DNA from: Comamonadaceae bacterium
GTDB lineage: Bacteria > Pseudomonadota > Gammaproteobacteria > Burkholderiales > Burkholderiaceae_C
Direction of reading: 5' to 3'
NCBI GenBank assembly: GCA_027484105.1
Contig: JAIXUG010000028.1
Coordinates: 1-64,000, forward strand
DNA: 64,000 bases
The notes under the pieces are model-generated. The model had not been told where the DNA came from and searched no databases. It saw only the letters and a list, made by a program, of their open reading frames with translations. The translations under genes and the position numbers were made by a program. This document shows, one piece after another, positions 32,473 to 40,888 of the stretch (positions are counted from its first letter, which is position 1; each line of letters begins with the position of its first letter).

Positions 32473-33926
32473 AGCTGCGCATCCCAGTTCCCCGCTGGAT
32501 CACGGCCTACGGCACGCGCTTCATGCCGTTTGCCGACGCGGCGTCTCCCGAGCTGCCGATGGCGCGCCTGTTGCGCCTGTCGCTGTTTCAGGTGGTGATT
32601 GGCATGGTGACCGCGCTCTTGGTGGGCACGCTCAATCGGGTCATGATCGTCGAGCTGCAGGTGCCCGCCTGGTGGGTGGCGCTGGCTGTGGCCATTCCCA
32701 TGGTGTTTGCCCCCCTGCGCACCCTGATCGGCTACCGCAGCGACACACACCCCTCAGCGTTGGGCCTGCGCCGCATTCCTTACATGTGGACCGGCACTTT
32801 GCTGCTGTTTGGCGGCTTGTCCATCATGCCGTTTGCCTTGTTGCTCTTGTCCGAGCCTGAAGCTGCGAACCTGTGGGTGGGTCAGCTGGGCGCGTGCCTG
32901 GCTTTTGTGTTGGTGGGCACCGGGATTCAGGTCACGCAAACCGCGGGCATGGCTTTGGCGCACGACCTGGCCACCGACGACAAGCGCCCCCGCGTGGTGG
33001 CCTTGCTCTACAGCATGCTGCTGGTGGGCATGATCGTCAGCAGCGCGGTGTTTGGCCTGTTGCTGAGTGACTTCAGCCCGCAAAAACTCATCCAGCTGGT
33101 GCAAGGCTGCGCCGTGATGGTGGCGGTGATGAACCTGGCCTCGCTGTGGAAACAAGAGGCACGCCAAGCCAAGCGTGGCCGCCGCGAAGCCGGTGGCTTT
33201 GCCCACAGTTGGCGCGAACTCATGGCCGAGCCCCAGATGCGCCGCTTTTTGTGGACCCTGGGCATCGGCACCTTCGCCTTCAACATGCAAGACATCGTGT
33301 TGGAGCCTTACGCGGCCGAAATTTTGAAACTCGACGTGGGCGCGACCAGCGCCTTGACGGCATTGAGTGCCGGTGGCGCTTTGCTGGCTTTCCTCTTGTC
33401 AGCGCGCTGGCTGTCCGGTGGCATGCACGCCTGCCGTCTGGCCAGCCTCGGTGTGCTGCTGGGCCTGCCTGCATTTGCGATGGTGATTTTTTCAGGTCCG
33501 CTCGAAGCGGCCTGGATGTTCCGCAGCGGCGTGGGCCTGATCGGTTTCAGCGGCGGCTTGTTCTCGGTGGGCATGTTGGTCACCGCCATGGGCATGGCCC
33601 AAGAAGGCAGCCCGCTCGGCCAGCTCGGGGGCTTGGTCATCGGCACCTGGGGCGCAGTGCAAGCCACCAGCGCAGGCGCAGCCATGGCGCTGGGCGGGGC
33701 TTTGCGTGACGGCGTGTCGGTGCTGGCCATGTCCGGCGCTTTGGGCGAGGTGTTGGTCACCCCCATCACCGCCTACAGCTTCGTCTACCACCTGGAAATG
33801 TATTTGTTGTTTGTCGTGCTGGTGGCCCTGGGTCCGATGTTGCGCGCCAGCCGTTTGGCCGCGCGATCACAGACCCAGAAAACCAGCCCCCCCCAACCCT
33901 TTGGCCTGGCGCAACTGCCGGGTTGA
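32469..33926 (+). CDS. lhaA: LH1 assembly protein LhaA (BCD-family MFS)
   Basis: 485 residues from ATG 32469, in an ATGA overlap with bchM. About 12 spans and the PucC/LhaA family opening GTLNRVMIVELQVPAWWV. It sits between bchM and puhA, the conserved place of lhaA, whose product is needed for LH1 assembly. It is a paralogue of pucC and bch2 in this window. Confidence 0.93.
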   Translation: MKLRIPVPRWITAYGTRFMPFADAASPELPMARLLRLSLFQVVIGMVTALLVGTLNRVMIVELQVPAWWVALAVAIPMVFAPLRTLIGYRSDTHPSALGLRRIPYMWTGTLLLFGGLSIMPFALLLLSEPEAANLWVGQLGACLAFVLVGTGIQVTQTAGMALAHDLATDDKRPRVVALLYSMLLVGMIVSSAVFGLLLSDFSPQKLIQLVQGCAVMVAVMNLASLWKQEARQAKRGRREAGGFAHSWRELMAEPQMRRFLWTLGIGTFAFNMQDIVLEPYAAEILKLDVGATSALTALSAGGALLAFLLSARWLSGGMHACRLASLGVLLGLPAFAMVIFSGPLEAAWMFRSGVGLIGFSGGLFSVGMLVTAMGMAQEGSPLGQLGGLVIGTWGAVQATSAGAAMALGGALRDGVSVLAMSGALGEVLVTPITAYSFVYHLEMYLLFVVLVALGPMLRASRLAARSQTQKTSPPQPFGLAQLPG

Positions 33927-33954
33927 TGCATTGATTTTTTGAAGGAGCACAGCC

Positions 33955-34719
33955 ATGGAAACAGGCGCTATCACACAGTACATCGATGTGGCCCAAATCG
34001 TGTTGTACATGTTCTGGGCATTCTTTGCCGGGCTGATCTATTACCTCTTGCGCGAAAACCACCGCGAGGGTTACCTCATGGATTCAGGCCGCGAAAACGG
34101 CCCCAAGATCGAAGGCTGGCCACCCGTGCCCGAGCCCAAGGCATTCAAGACACAAGACGGCCACACTTACCTGTCGCCCGACTTGGCCCGCCCTGATGGC
34201 TCTTACAGCGCTCAACCCACCCACGGCTGGAATGGTGCGCCTTTGGAACCCGTGGGCGACCCGCTGCTCGCCGGTGTGGGGCCTGGCGCCTGGGCCATGC
34301 GCGCTGACATTCCTGACGCCGACCCGCACGGCCACCCCAAAATCGTGCCCCTGCGTGTGGCCACAGACCACTCGGTGGCCAAGCAGGACGTCGACCCCCG
34401 CGGCCTGCCGGTGTGGGGCGCTGACAAGCAAATCGCAGGCACCGTCTGCGACTTGTGGGTCGACCGCATGGAGATGATGTTCCGCTTCGCCGAAGTGCAA
34501 CTGACAGGCTCTGACAAGCGCGTGTTGCTGCCCATGACTTTTGCGCGCATCAAGAAAGACGGCACACATGTGCAAGCCATCCTGGCGCACCAGTTTGCCA
34601 ATGTGCCGCAAACCAAATCCAACGAGCAGATCACCTTGCTTGAAGAAGAAAAGATCACGGCTTATTACGGTGCAGGCACCTTGTACGCGACGCCTGAGCG
34701 CCAGGAACCAATCATATGA
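33955..34719 (+). CDS. puhA: Photosynthetic reaction centre H subunit
   Basis: 254 residues, with AAGGAG eight bases before the ATG. Short periplasmic N-terminus, one span (about 12-32) containing IVLYMFWAFFAGLIYYL, then the cytoplasmic PRC-barrel domain that caps L/M and guides proton uptake to QB. It is followed by puhB with a 4-base overlap. Confidence 0.97.
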   Translation: METGAITQYIDVAQIVLYMFWAFFAGLIYYLLRENHREGYLMDSGRENGPKIEGWPPVPEPKAFKTQDGHTYLSPDLARPDGSYSAQPTHGWNGAPLEPVGDPLLAGVGPGAWAMRADIPDADPHGHPKIVPLRVATDHSVAKQDVDPRGLPVWGADKQIAGTVCDLWVDRMEMMFRFAEVQLTGSDKRVLLPMTFARIKKDGTHVQAILAHQFANVPQTKSNEQITLLEEEKITAYYGAGTLYATPERQEPII

Positions 34720-35399
34720 AAGCCACCCACGAGCACGAATGGGAAGCCGCCCCTGGCTTGCCCAGCGCGCTGCCCAAGGGTGAGCGCGTGGTCTGGCAAG
34801 GCGCGCCCGACTGGCGCAGCCTGGCGGTACACGCTTTTCATGTGCGCAAGATCGGCATTTACTTTGCGTTGATGCTGGTGGTGCAAGCCCTCAACCTGAC
34901 GGCGCCTGACAGCGGCGCTGGCTGGAAACCCCTGGCCGAAGTGGACTGGAAACCCCTGATGGTGGCCGCCAGCCTGTACACCATCGCTTTGGGCTTGCTG
35001 CTGGGCACGGCCTGGGTGTCAGCGCGCAGCACGCTCTACACCCTGACCAACAAACGTGTGGTCATGCGCATCGGTGTGGTGCTGACGGTGACCTTCAACC
35101 TGCCTTTCAAGCGCATTGTGGGTGCCTCGCTCAAACCGCATGCGGGTGGCCAGGGCGACATTGCCCTGGCGCTGAACCCGGAAGACCGCATTGGTTGGTT
35201 CCACCTGTGGCCACACCAGCGTGCCTGGCATGTCACCCGCCCCCAGCCCACCCTGCGTTGTGTGCCCCAAGGCGAACAAGTGGGCGAGCAGCTGATCAGC
35301 CTGTGGCGCGCCGAACACCTCGGTGAACGCTTGCGCACGGCCGATGCCAGTGCCACACCGTCCCACAACGGTCACCACGAACACGGCATCCCGGCATGA
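34716..35399 (+). CDS. puhB: Photosynthetic complex assembly protein PuhB
   Basis: 227 residues. The start LPKGERVVWQGAPDWRSLA and two or three membrane spans with a PH-like cytoplasmic region (VSARSTLYTLTNKRVVMR) are characteristic. PuhB is a dimeric assembly factor for the reaction centre and LH1. It overlaps puhA and puhC by 4 bases each. Confidence 0.94.
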   Translation: MKATHEHEWEAAPGLPSALPKGERVVWQGAPDWRSLAVHAFHVRKIGIYFALMLVVQALNLTAPDSGAGWKPLAEVDWKPLMVAASLYTIALGLLLGTAWVSARSTLYTLTNKRVVMRIGVVLTVTFNLPFKRIVGASLKPHAGGQGDIALALNPEDRIGWFHLWPHQRAWHVTRPQPTLRCVPQGEQVGEQLISLWRAEHLGERLRTADASATPSHNGHHEHGIPA

Positions 35400-35875
35400 A
35401 CACCGTGCACAGCACCCGCAGACCCCAGCAGGGCCTGAACCTGCCCATGGCCTGGATCGGCGTGGTGTTGCTGGCCGTGTTGGTGGCCGTCGGCCTGGCC
35501 CGCTGGTCGGGCCTGGACCCGCGCAGCCCCGACGCAGCCGTGCAATGGCAACGCGCCCTGCACTTTGCCGACCTGCCTGGGGGTGACATCGCCGTGCTCG
35601 ATGCCGACTCGCGCCAGAACGTCGCACGCTTCAGTGGCGAACAGGGCTTTTTGCGCAGCACGCTGCGCGCCCTGGCGCGTGAGCGTCAACGCGAAAAAAT
35701 CAGTGCTGAAGCCCCCTTTTTGTTGATCGGCCGCACCGATGGGCGCCTGACCTTGCTCGACCCCGCCACCGGACAACGCATTGACCTGGAGTCCTTTGGG
35801 CCCAGCAATGCCGCCGTGTTTGCCAGTCTGCGCCTGGCCGGACAAGAGCCCATGCCCCAGAGTCACAGCCGCTGA
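35396..35875 (+). CDS. puhC: Photosynthetic complex assembly protein PuhC
   Basis: 159 residues with one N-terminal span (about 19-38) and a periplasmic beta-rich domain ([21 protein letters not shown], then [15 protein letters not shown]). PuhC is required for normal core-complex levels in Rhodobacter. It lies between puhB and acsF. Confidence 0.92.
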   Translation: MNTVHSTRRPQQGLNLPMAWIGVVLLAVLVAVGLARWSGLDPRSPDAAVQWQRALHFADLPGGDIAVLDADSRQNVARFSGEQGFLRSTLRALARERQREKISAEAPFLLIGRTDGRLTLLDPATGQRIDLESFGPSNAAVFASLRLAGQEPMPQSHSR

Positions 35876-35904
35876 ATTTGATTGATTTACCCCCGGAGAA
35901 CGCC

Positions 35905-36987
35905 ATGACCGCCACCGCTGTCCAGACCATTGAAACCGCCGAAGACGCCAACAAAAAGGCGGTGCACGACGACATGATCAGCCCGCGCTTTTACACCACC
36001 GACTTTGCGGCCATGGACCGCATCAACATTGAGCCGGTGCGCGCCGAGTGGGACAAGATGATGGCCGAGTACGAGGGCGACAACAACCACGACCACTTCC
36101 AGCGCGATGAAGCCTTTGCCAGTGAAGTCGCCGCTGGCATGGCCACCCTCTCGCCCGAAATGCGCCAGGAATTCATGGACTTTTTGGTCAGCTCATTGAC
36201 TTCCGAGTTTTCTGGTTGCGTGCTCTACAACGAGATCCGAAAGAACGTCAACAACCCCGACATCAAACAGCTGATGACCTACCTGGCACGCGACGAATCG
36301 CGCCACGCGGGCTTCATCAACCTGTCGCTGCGCGACTTCAATCTGGGCATCGATCTGGGCAACTTGAAGCGCACCAAGAAATACACCTTCTTCAAGCCCA
36401 AATACATTTACTACGCGACCTACCTGTCCGAAAAAATCGGCTACGCCCGCTACATCACCATCTTCCGTCAACTCGAAAAGCACCCCGAAAAACGCTTTCA
36501 CCCCATCTTCCGTTGGTTCGAGTTGTGGTGCAACGACGAGTTCCGCCACGGCGAATCGTTCGCGCTGATCATGCGCGCCAACCCCAAGCTGCTCAGCGGC
36601 GGCAACAAGCTCTGGATTCGCTTTTTCTTGCTGGCCGTGTACGCCACCATGTACGTGCGTGACCACACCCGCCCCATGCTGCACGAAGCCATGGGCCTCG
36701 ATTCGAGCGAATACGACTACCAGGTGTTTCGCATCACCACCGAAATCACCAAGCAGGTGTTCCCCTTGGCGCTCGACACCGACAACCCCAACTTCCGCCG
36801 TGGCCTGGAGCGCCTGTTCGCTATATCGCAAGCCATGGACAAAGCCAAGGCGCGTGGCGGTGTGGTGGGCAAGCTGCAGCAGGGCGTGTGCGCCGTCCAA
36901 GCGCTGTCCACCTTTGCCCGCCTGTACTTCATGCCCGTGATTGAACAAGACCTGTCGCCCCAGGTTCGCATGGAACCGGCATGGTGA
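35905..36987 (+). CDS. acsF: Aerobic Mg-protoporphyrin IX monomethyl ester oxidative cyclase
   Basis: 360 residues from ATG 35905, preceded by CGGAG; a longer start at 35878 would swallow the ribosome binding site. It is a diiron protein with ExxH motifs DESRHAGF and [10 protein letters not shown]. It forms isocyclic ring E using O2. No BchE gene is in the window, so ring closure as seen here is oxygen-dependent. The end overlaps puhE by 7 bases. Confidence 0.97.
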   Translation: MTATAVQTIETAEDANKKAVHDDMISPRFYTTDFAAMDRINIEPVRAEWDKMMAEYEGDNNHDHFQRDEAFASEVAAGMATLSPEMRQEFMDFLVSSLTSEFSGCVLYNEIRKNVNNPDIKQLMTYLARDESRHAGFINLSLRDFNLGIDLGNLKRTKKYTFFKPKYIYYATYLSEKIGYARYITIFRQLEKHPEKRFHPIFRWFELWCNDEFRHGESFALIMRANPKLLSGGNKLWIRFFLLAVYATMYVRDHTRPMLHEAMGLDSSEYDYQVFRITTEITKQVFPLALDTDNPNFRRGLERLFAISQAMDKAKARGGVVGKLQQGVCAVQALSTFARLYFMPVIEQDLSPQVRMEPAW

Positions 36988-37766
36988 TTGAAGTCGTTTG
37001 GGCTTGCGTGTTCACGGCCCTGTGCTGGTGGCTCGGCACGGGCGTGATCCTCTGGCTCGACCGGCTGCCTGCGCGAAGCTTCCGTTTCAGCCTGGGCGGC
37101 TGGACGGTGCTTTTGGCTTTGAGTTTTTGGGGTGTGGCCCACAGCATGCAAGAGGTCAGCGTGTTCAACGCCTACCTCGCCTTTGGCAGTGTGATCGTCA
37201 TGTGGGGCTGGCACGAGCTGGCTTTTCTGACGGGTTGGATCACCGGGCCGCGCAAAACCCCTCTGGACGCGGGCGTCACGGGTTGGCCACGCTTTGTGCA
37301 GTCGGTTCAGGTCATGCTCTACCACGAGCTGGCCTTGCTGGCCAACTTCGCCATCCTTTGGTGGATGCAAGCGGGCCAAGCCAGCCATGTGGCCATTTGC
37401 ACCTTTGCGCTGCTGTGGTGCATGCGCCTGTCGGCCAAACTGAATTTGTTTTTTGGCGTGCCGCAGAACGGCGCGCAATACCTGCCCGATCACCTCAAGT
37501 ACTTGGCCAGTTATTTCCGCACCACCACCGGCATGTCGCTGTGGTTTGTGCTGTCCATGAGCGTGGCCATGGGCACCTGGTTTTGGTTGGTGTGGCTGGC
37601 GCAGCAAGGCGCTGTGGCCATCACCACCGGCTGGGTCATGCTGGCCACTTTGCTGGGACTGGCCATCGTTGAACACATCATCATGATTTTTCCTTGGCCA
37701 CTGGAGCGGCTGTGGGGTTGGGCCATGGGCCAGACCACCAAACCGGCATTGACCACACCCCCTTGA
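36981..37766 (+). CDS. puhE: Photosynthetic complex assembly protein 2 (PuhE, DUF3623)
   Basis: 261 residues, about seven spans, with [21 protein letters not shown] as family signature. PuhE follows the puh/acsF block in many purple bacteria and affects bacteriochlorophyll and core complex levels. It starts inside the acsF 3' end. Confidence 0.92.
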   Translation: MVIEVVWACVFTALCWWLGTGVILWLDRLPARSFRFSLGGWTVLLALSFWGVAHSMQEVSVFNAYLAFGSVIVMWGWHELAFLTGWITGPRKTPLDAGVTGWPRFVQSVQVMLYHELALLANFAILWWMQAGQASHVAICTFALLWCMRLSAKLNLFFGVPQNGAQYLPDHLKYLASYFRTTTGMSLWFVLSMSVAMGTWFWLVWLAQQGAVAITTGWVMLATLLGLAIVEHIIMIFPWPLERLWGWAMGQTTKPALTTPP

Positions 37767-37774
37767 AGGCCCCC

Positions 37775-39325
37775 ATGAACGCATACACCTCCGACGGCTT
37801 TGCCCCTCCTGGCAGCGCCCAGCGCCCCACCCTCACCGGGGGTTCGGAGCGCCCCATGGCGGTGGTCATTGGCAGTGGCTTTGGCGGGTTGGCTGCGGCC
37901 ATCCGGCTGAGTGTCAAGGGCTACCAGGTCAAGGTGCTCGAAAAGCTCGACGCGCCTGGTGGGCGCGCCTATGTGCACCGCCAGGACGGCTTCACCTTCG
38001 ATGCTGGGCCCACCATCATCACCGCGCCGTTTTTGCTCGAAGAACTCTGGGCCCTGTGCGGCAAACGATTTGCCGACGACGTAAAGTTGGTGGCCATGGA
38101 CCCGTTTTACCGCGTGCGTTTTGCCGACGGCACCTGGTTTGACTACAGCGGCGACGCCGAACACATGCGCGCCGAAGTGGCGCGCTTTGAGCCCTCAGAC
38201 CTGGCGGGTTACGAGCGCTTTTTGGAAGAGGCCGAGCGCTGCAAGACCCTGGGGTTTGAAGGCATGGGCGACATGGCCTTTGACAAGGTCAGCGACCTGA
38301 TGGCCGCCATCCCCGACTTCATGCGCATGGGGGCCTGGCGCAGCCTGTACAGCCTGGTGGCCAAACACATGCGCAATGACAAACTGCGCATCGTGATGAG
38401 CTTTCACCCCTTGCTCATCGGTGGCAACCCCTTTGCCGTGACCTGCGCTTATGCGCTCATCAATTCGCTGGAGCGCACCTGGGGTGTGCACTCGGCCATG
38501 GGCGGCACCGGCGCCATCGTCAAGGGCCTGGTGGGTCTGCTGCAAGAGCGCGGCGTGCAACTGCGCTGCAATGCACCGGTGACGCAAATCCGCATCGAAA
38601 ACGGTCGCGCCTGTGGCGTGGAGTTGCAAAGCGGCGAGTTCATCGCCGCCGACATCGTGGTGAGCAATGGCGACACCGCCTGGACCTACAAAAACCTGGT
38701 GGCCCCACAGCACCGCCGCGTCTGGACCGACCGCAAGATCGCCAAGGGCAAGTACTCCATGGGCTTGTTCGTTTGGTACTTCGGCACCTCGAAGCAATAC
38801 AAGGATGTGCCGCACCACATGATGGTGCTGGGTCCACGCTACAAGGGCTTGCTGCAAGACATCTTCCAAAAGCACAAACTGGCCGAAGACTTCAGCCTGT
38901 ATTTGCACCGCCCCACCGCCACCGACCCTTCGCTGGCCCCGGAAGATTGCGACACTTTTTATGTGCTCTCGCCCGTGCCGCACCTGGACAGCGGCACCGA
39001 CTGGCCAGCCTTTGCCGAGACCTACCGCGCCGCCATCGCCGAGAGTCTGGAAGCCAGCGTGCTGCCGGGTTTGCGCGAACACATCGTGACCAGCAAGGTC
39101 AGCACACCACAAGATTTCCATGACCGGCTGTGGTCCTACAAAGGGGCCGGCTTTGGCCTCGAGCCACTGCTGCTGCAAAGCGCCTGGTTCCGCCCGCACA
39201 ACCGCAGCGAAGACGTGCCAGGCCTGTTCGTGGTGGGGGCCAGCACACACCCTGGTGCGGGCGTGCCCGGCGTGTTGATGTCGGCCAAAGCCCTGGAAAC
39301 GGTGGTCCCCCATGTCAAGGCCTGA
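37775..39325 (+). CDS. crtI: Phytoene desaturase CrtI
   Basis: 516 residues from ATG 37775, with GAAGG upstream. A dinucleotide-binding motif AVVIGSGFGGLAAAIRL starts near residue 29 after a short extra N-terminal tail. The C-terminal FVVGASTHPGAGVPGVLMSA is the CrtI-family signature. It desaturates phytoene to neurosporene or lycopene. The product range cannot be judged from sequence, but CrtC/D/A downstream imply neurosporene for the spheroidene route. Confidence 0.96.
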   Translation: MNAYTSDGFAPPGSAQRPTLTGGSERPMAVVIGSGFGGLAAAIRLSVKGYQVKVLEKLDAPGGRAYVHRQDGFTFDAGPTIITAPFLLEELWALCGKRFADDVKLVAMDPFYRVRFADGTWFDYSGDAEHMRAEVARFEPSDLAGYERFLEEAERCKTLGFEGMGDMAFDKVSDLMAAIPDFMRMGAWRSLYSLVAKHMRNDKLRIVMSFHPLLIGGNPFAVTCAYALINSLERTWGVHSAMGGTGAIVKGLVGLLQERGVQLRCNAPVTQIRIENGRACGVELQSGEFIAADIVVSNGDTAWTYKNLVAPQHRRVWTDRKIAKGKYSMGLFVWYFGTSKQYKDVPHHMMVLGPRYKGLLQDIFQKHKLAEDFSLYLHRPTATDPSLAPEDCDTFYVLSPVPHLDSGTDWPAFAETYRAAIAESLEASVLPGLREHIVTSKVSTPQDFHDRLWSYKGAGFGLEPLLLQSAWFRPHNRSEDVPGLFVVGASTHPGAGVPGVLMSAKALETVVPHVKA

Positions 39326-40424
39326 ACGCATCCCACCCTCCCCCATGCAGCCCCTTGCCCCCAGTTCGCCCGCCGAGCTGAACTTTGACTCGCAAGACCT
39401 GCAAGCTTGCGTGGCCATGATGCAGGGCGGCTCCAAAACCTTTTTTGCCGCCAGCCGCTTGCTGCCGCCCCGCGTGCGCACGGCCGCCATCGCGCTCTAT
39501 GCGTTTTGCCGCGTGGCCGACGACTTGGTGGACGAAGCTGTGGCGGGCGACACACCGCTCGACGCCCTGCAAAACCGCCTGGACGCCATTTATGCGGGCA
39601 CCCCGCAAGACCATGTGGAGGACCATGCCCTGAGCCTGGTGGTACAGCAATACAAACTGCCGCGCCATTTGCTGGACGCGCTGATCGAGGGATTTGCCTG
39701 GGACGCGGGCGGTCGCACCTACGACAGCATCGAAGACGTGCACGCCTATGCCGCGCGGGTGGCGGGCAGCGTGGGCGCCATGATGAGCTGGATCATGGGC
39801 CCGCAAAGCATGGACACCCTGGCGCGCGCCTGCGAGCTGGGCGTGGCCATGCAACTGACCAACATCGCGCGCGACGTCGGCCACGACGCCAGCATCGGCC
39901 GACTGTACTTGCCGCGCCGATGGTTGATCGAAGCGGGTGTCAACCCGCAAGCCTGGATGGCCGCCCCCGTCTTCACTCCGGCCATCGCTCAGGTCATTGA
40001 GCGTTTGTTGGAAGAAGCCGACCGCCTCTACCAACAAGCCCACTCGGGCATTGCAGCCTTGCCGCCCGACTGCCGCGCCGCCATATGCGCCGCCAGCATG
40101 ATTTATGGCGAAATCGGCCACCAACTGCGCCGCGAGGGGCTGGACTCGGTGAACAAGCGCACGGTGGTGAGCACCACGCGCAAGCTGATGCTACTGGCCA
40201 GTGCCTGGACCCAAGTGCACTGGATTCGCCTGACCGACCATCACCCCGCCCCACTGCCCGCCATCACCTACCTGGTGCAAGGTTGCCAGGACGCCACACA
40301 GCAAACCGGCAACAAGGCCTATTTCCCGAACCGGGCCATGCCCCAGCGCGTGGCCTGGATGCTTGACCTGTTCGAGCGGCGTGAGAACGAACGCCTCGAC
40401 CGCAACGCCATCCGCCCCTCATGA
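39312..40424 (+). CDS. crtB: Phytoene synthase CrtB
   Basis: 370 residues. The two Asp-rich motifs are present: RVADDLVDEA and LTNIARDVGHD. It condenses two geranylgeranyl diphosphates to phytoene. ATG 39312 overlaps crtI by 14 bases and has GGTGG upstream; ATG 39345 is a shorter alternative. The end overlaps the BLUF gene by 4 bases. Confidence 0.96.
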   Translation: MSRPERIPPSPMQPLAPSSPAELNFDSQDLQACVAMMQGGSKTFFAASRLLPPRVRTAAIALYAFCRVADDLVDEAVAGDTPLDALQNRLDAIYAGTPQDHVEDHALSLVVQQYKLPRHLLDALIEGFAWDAGGRTYDSIEDVHAYAARVAGSVGAMMSWIMGPQSMDTLARACELGVAMQLTNIARDVGHDASIGRLYLPRRWLIEAGVNPQAWMAAPVFTPAIAQVIERLLEEADRLYQQAHSGIAALPPDCRAAICAASMIYGEIGHQLRREGLDSVNKRTVVSTTRKLMLLASAWTQVHWIRLTDHHPAPLPAITYLVQGCQDATQQTGNKAYFPNRAMPQRVAWMLDLFERRENERLDRNAIRPS

Positions 40425-40864
40425 CCGCTCTCAGCCAAGGCATCCAGGTGCGCATGCTCTACGTCAGCCACGCGGTCGGGCCGCAAAGTACCACCATGAC
40501 CCACAGCATCCTGATGCAGGCGCAGGCACACAACCGCGCGCACAACATCTCTGGCGTACTCTGCCAGGGGCAAGGGTTCTTTTTGCAAGTGCTTGAGGGA
40601 CAGCGCAGCCACATCAACGCGCTGTACGGCCGCATCCTGGCCGATACACGCCACAAAGATGTGGAATTGCTGCACTGGGAGGAAACCACGCAGCGCCTCT
40701 TTGGCCGATGGGCTATGGCCTTGGTGCACTTGTCGGTGAACGATCCCATGGTCAAACTGCACCACCCCGACTTCGATCCTTACGCTGCCCCTGGTCCTCG
40801 GGTCCTGCAGCAAGTACTGGACTTGGTTAAATCGGGGCAGCCGATCGAGTTGCCCGCACAATGA
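40421..40864 (+). CDS. Stand-alone BLUF blue-light photoreceptor
   Basis: 147 residues consisting almost only of a BLUF domain (about 8-103). All residues of the AppA flavin photocycle are present at identical spacing: Tyr14, Asn38, Gln56, Trp97 and Met99, corresponding to AppA Tyr21, Asn45, Gln63, Trp104 and Met106. It binds FAD and senses blue light. No output domain follows, only a helical C-terminal tail. The ATG overlaps the crtB stop (ATGA), so it is translated with the carotenoid genes. A link to PpsR/AerR is inferred from the AppA precedent. Confidence 0.92.
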   Translation: MTALSQGIQVRMLYVSHAVGPQSTTMTHSILMQAQAHNRAHNISGVLCQGQGFFLQVLEGQRSHINALYGRILADTRHKDVELLHWEETTQRLFGRWAMALVHLSVNDPMVKLHHPDFDPYAAPGPRVLQQVLDLVKSGQPIELPAQ

Positions 40865-40888
40865 GTGAGGCCCCGCGTTCAGACACGC

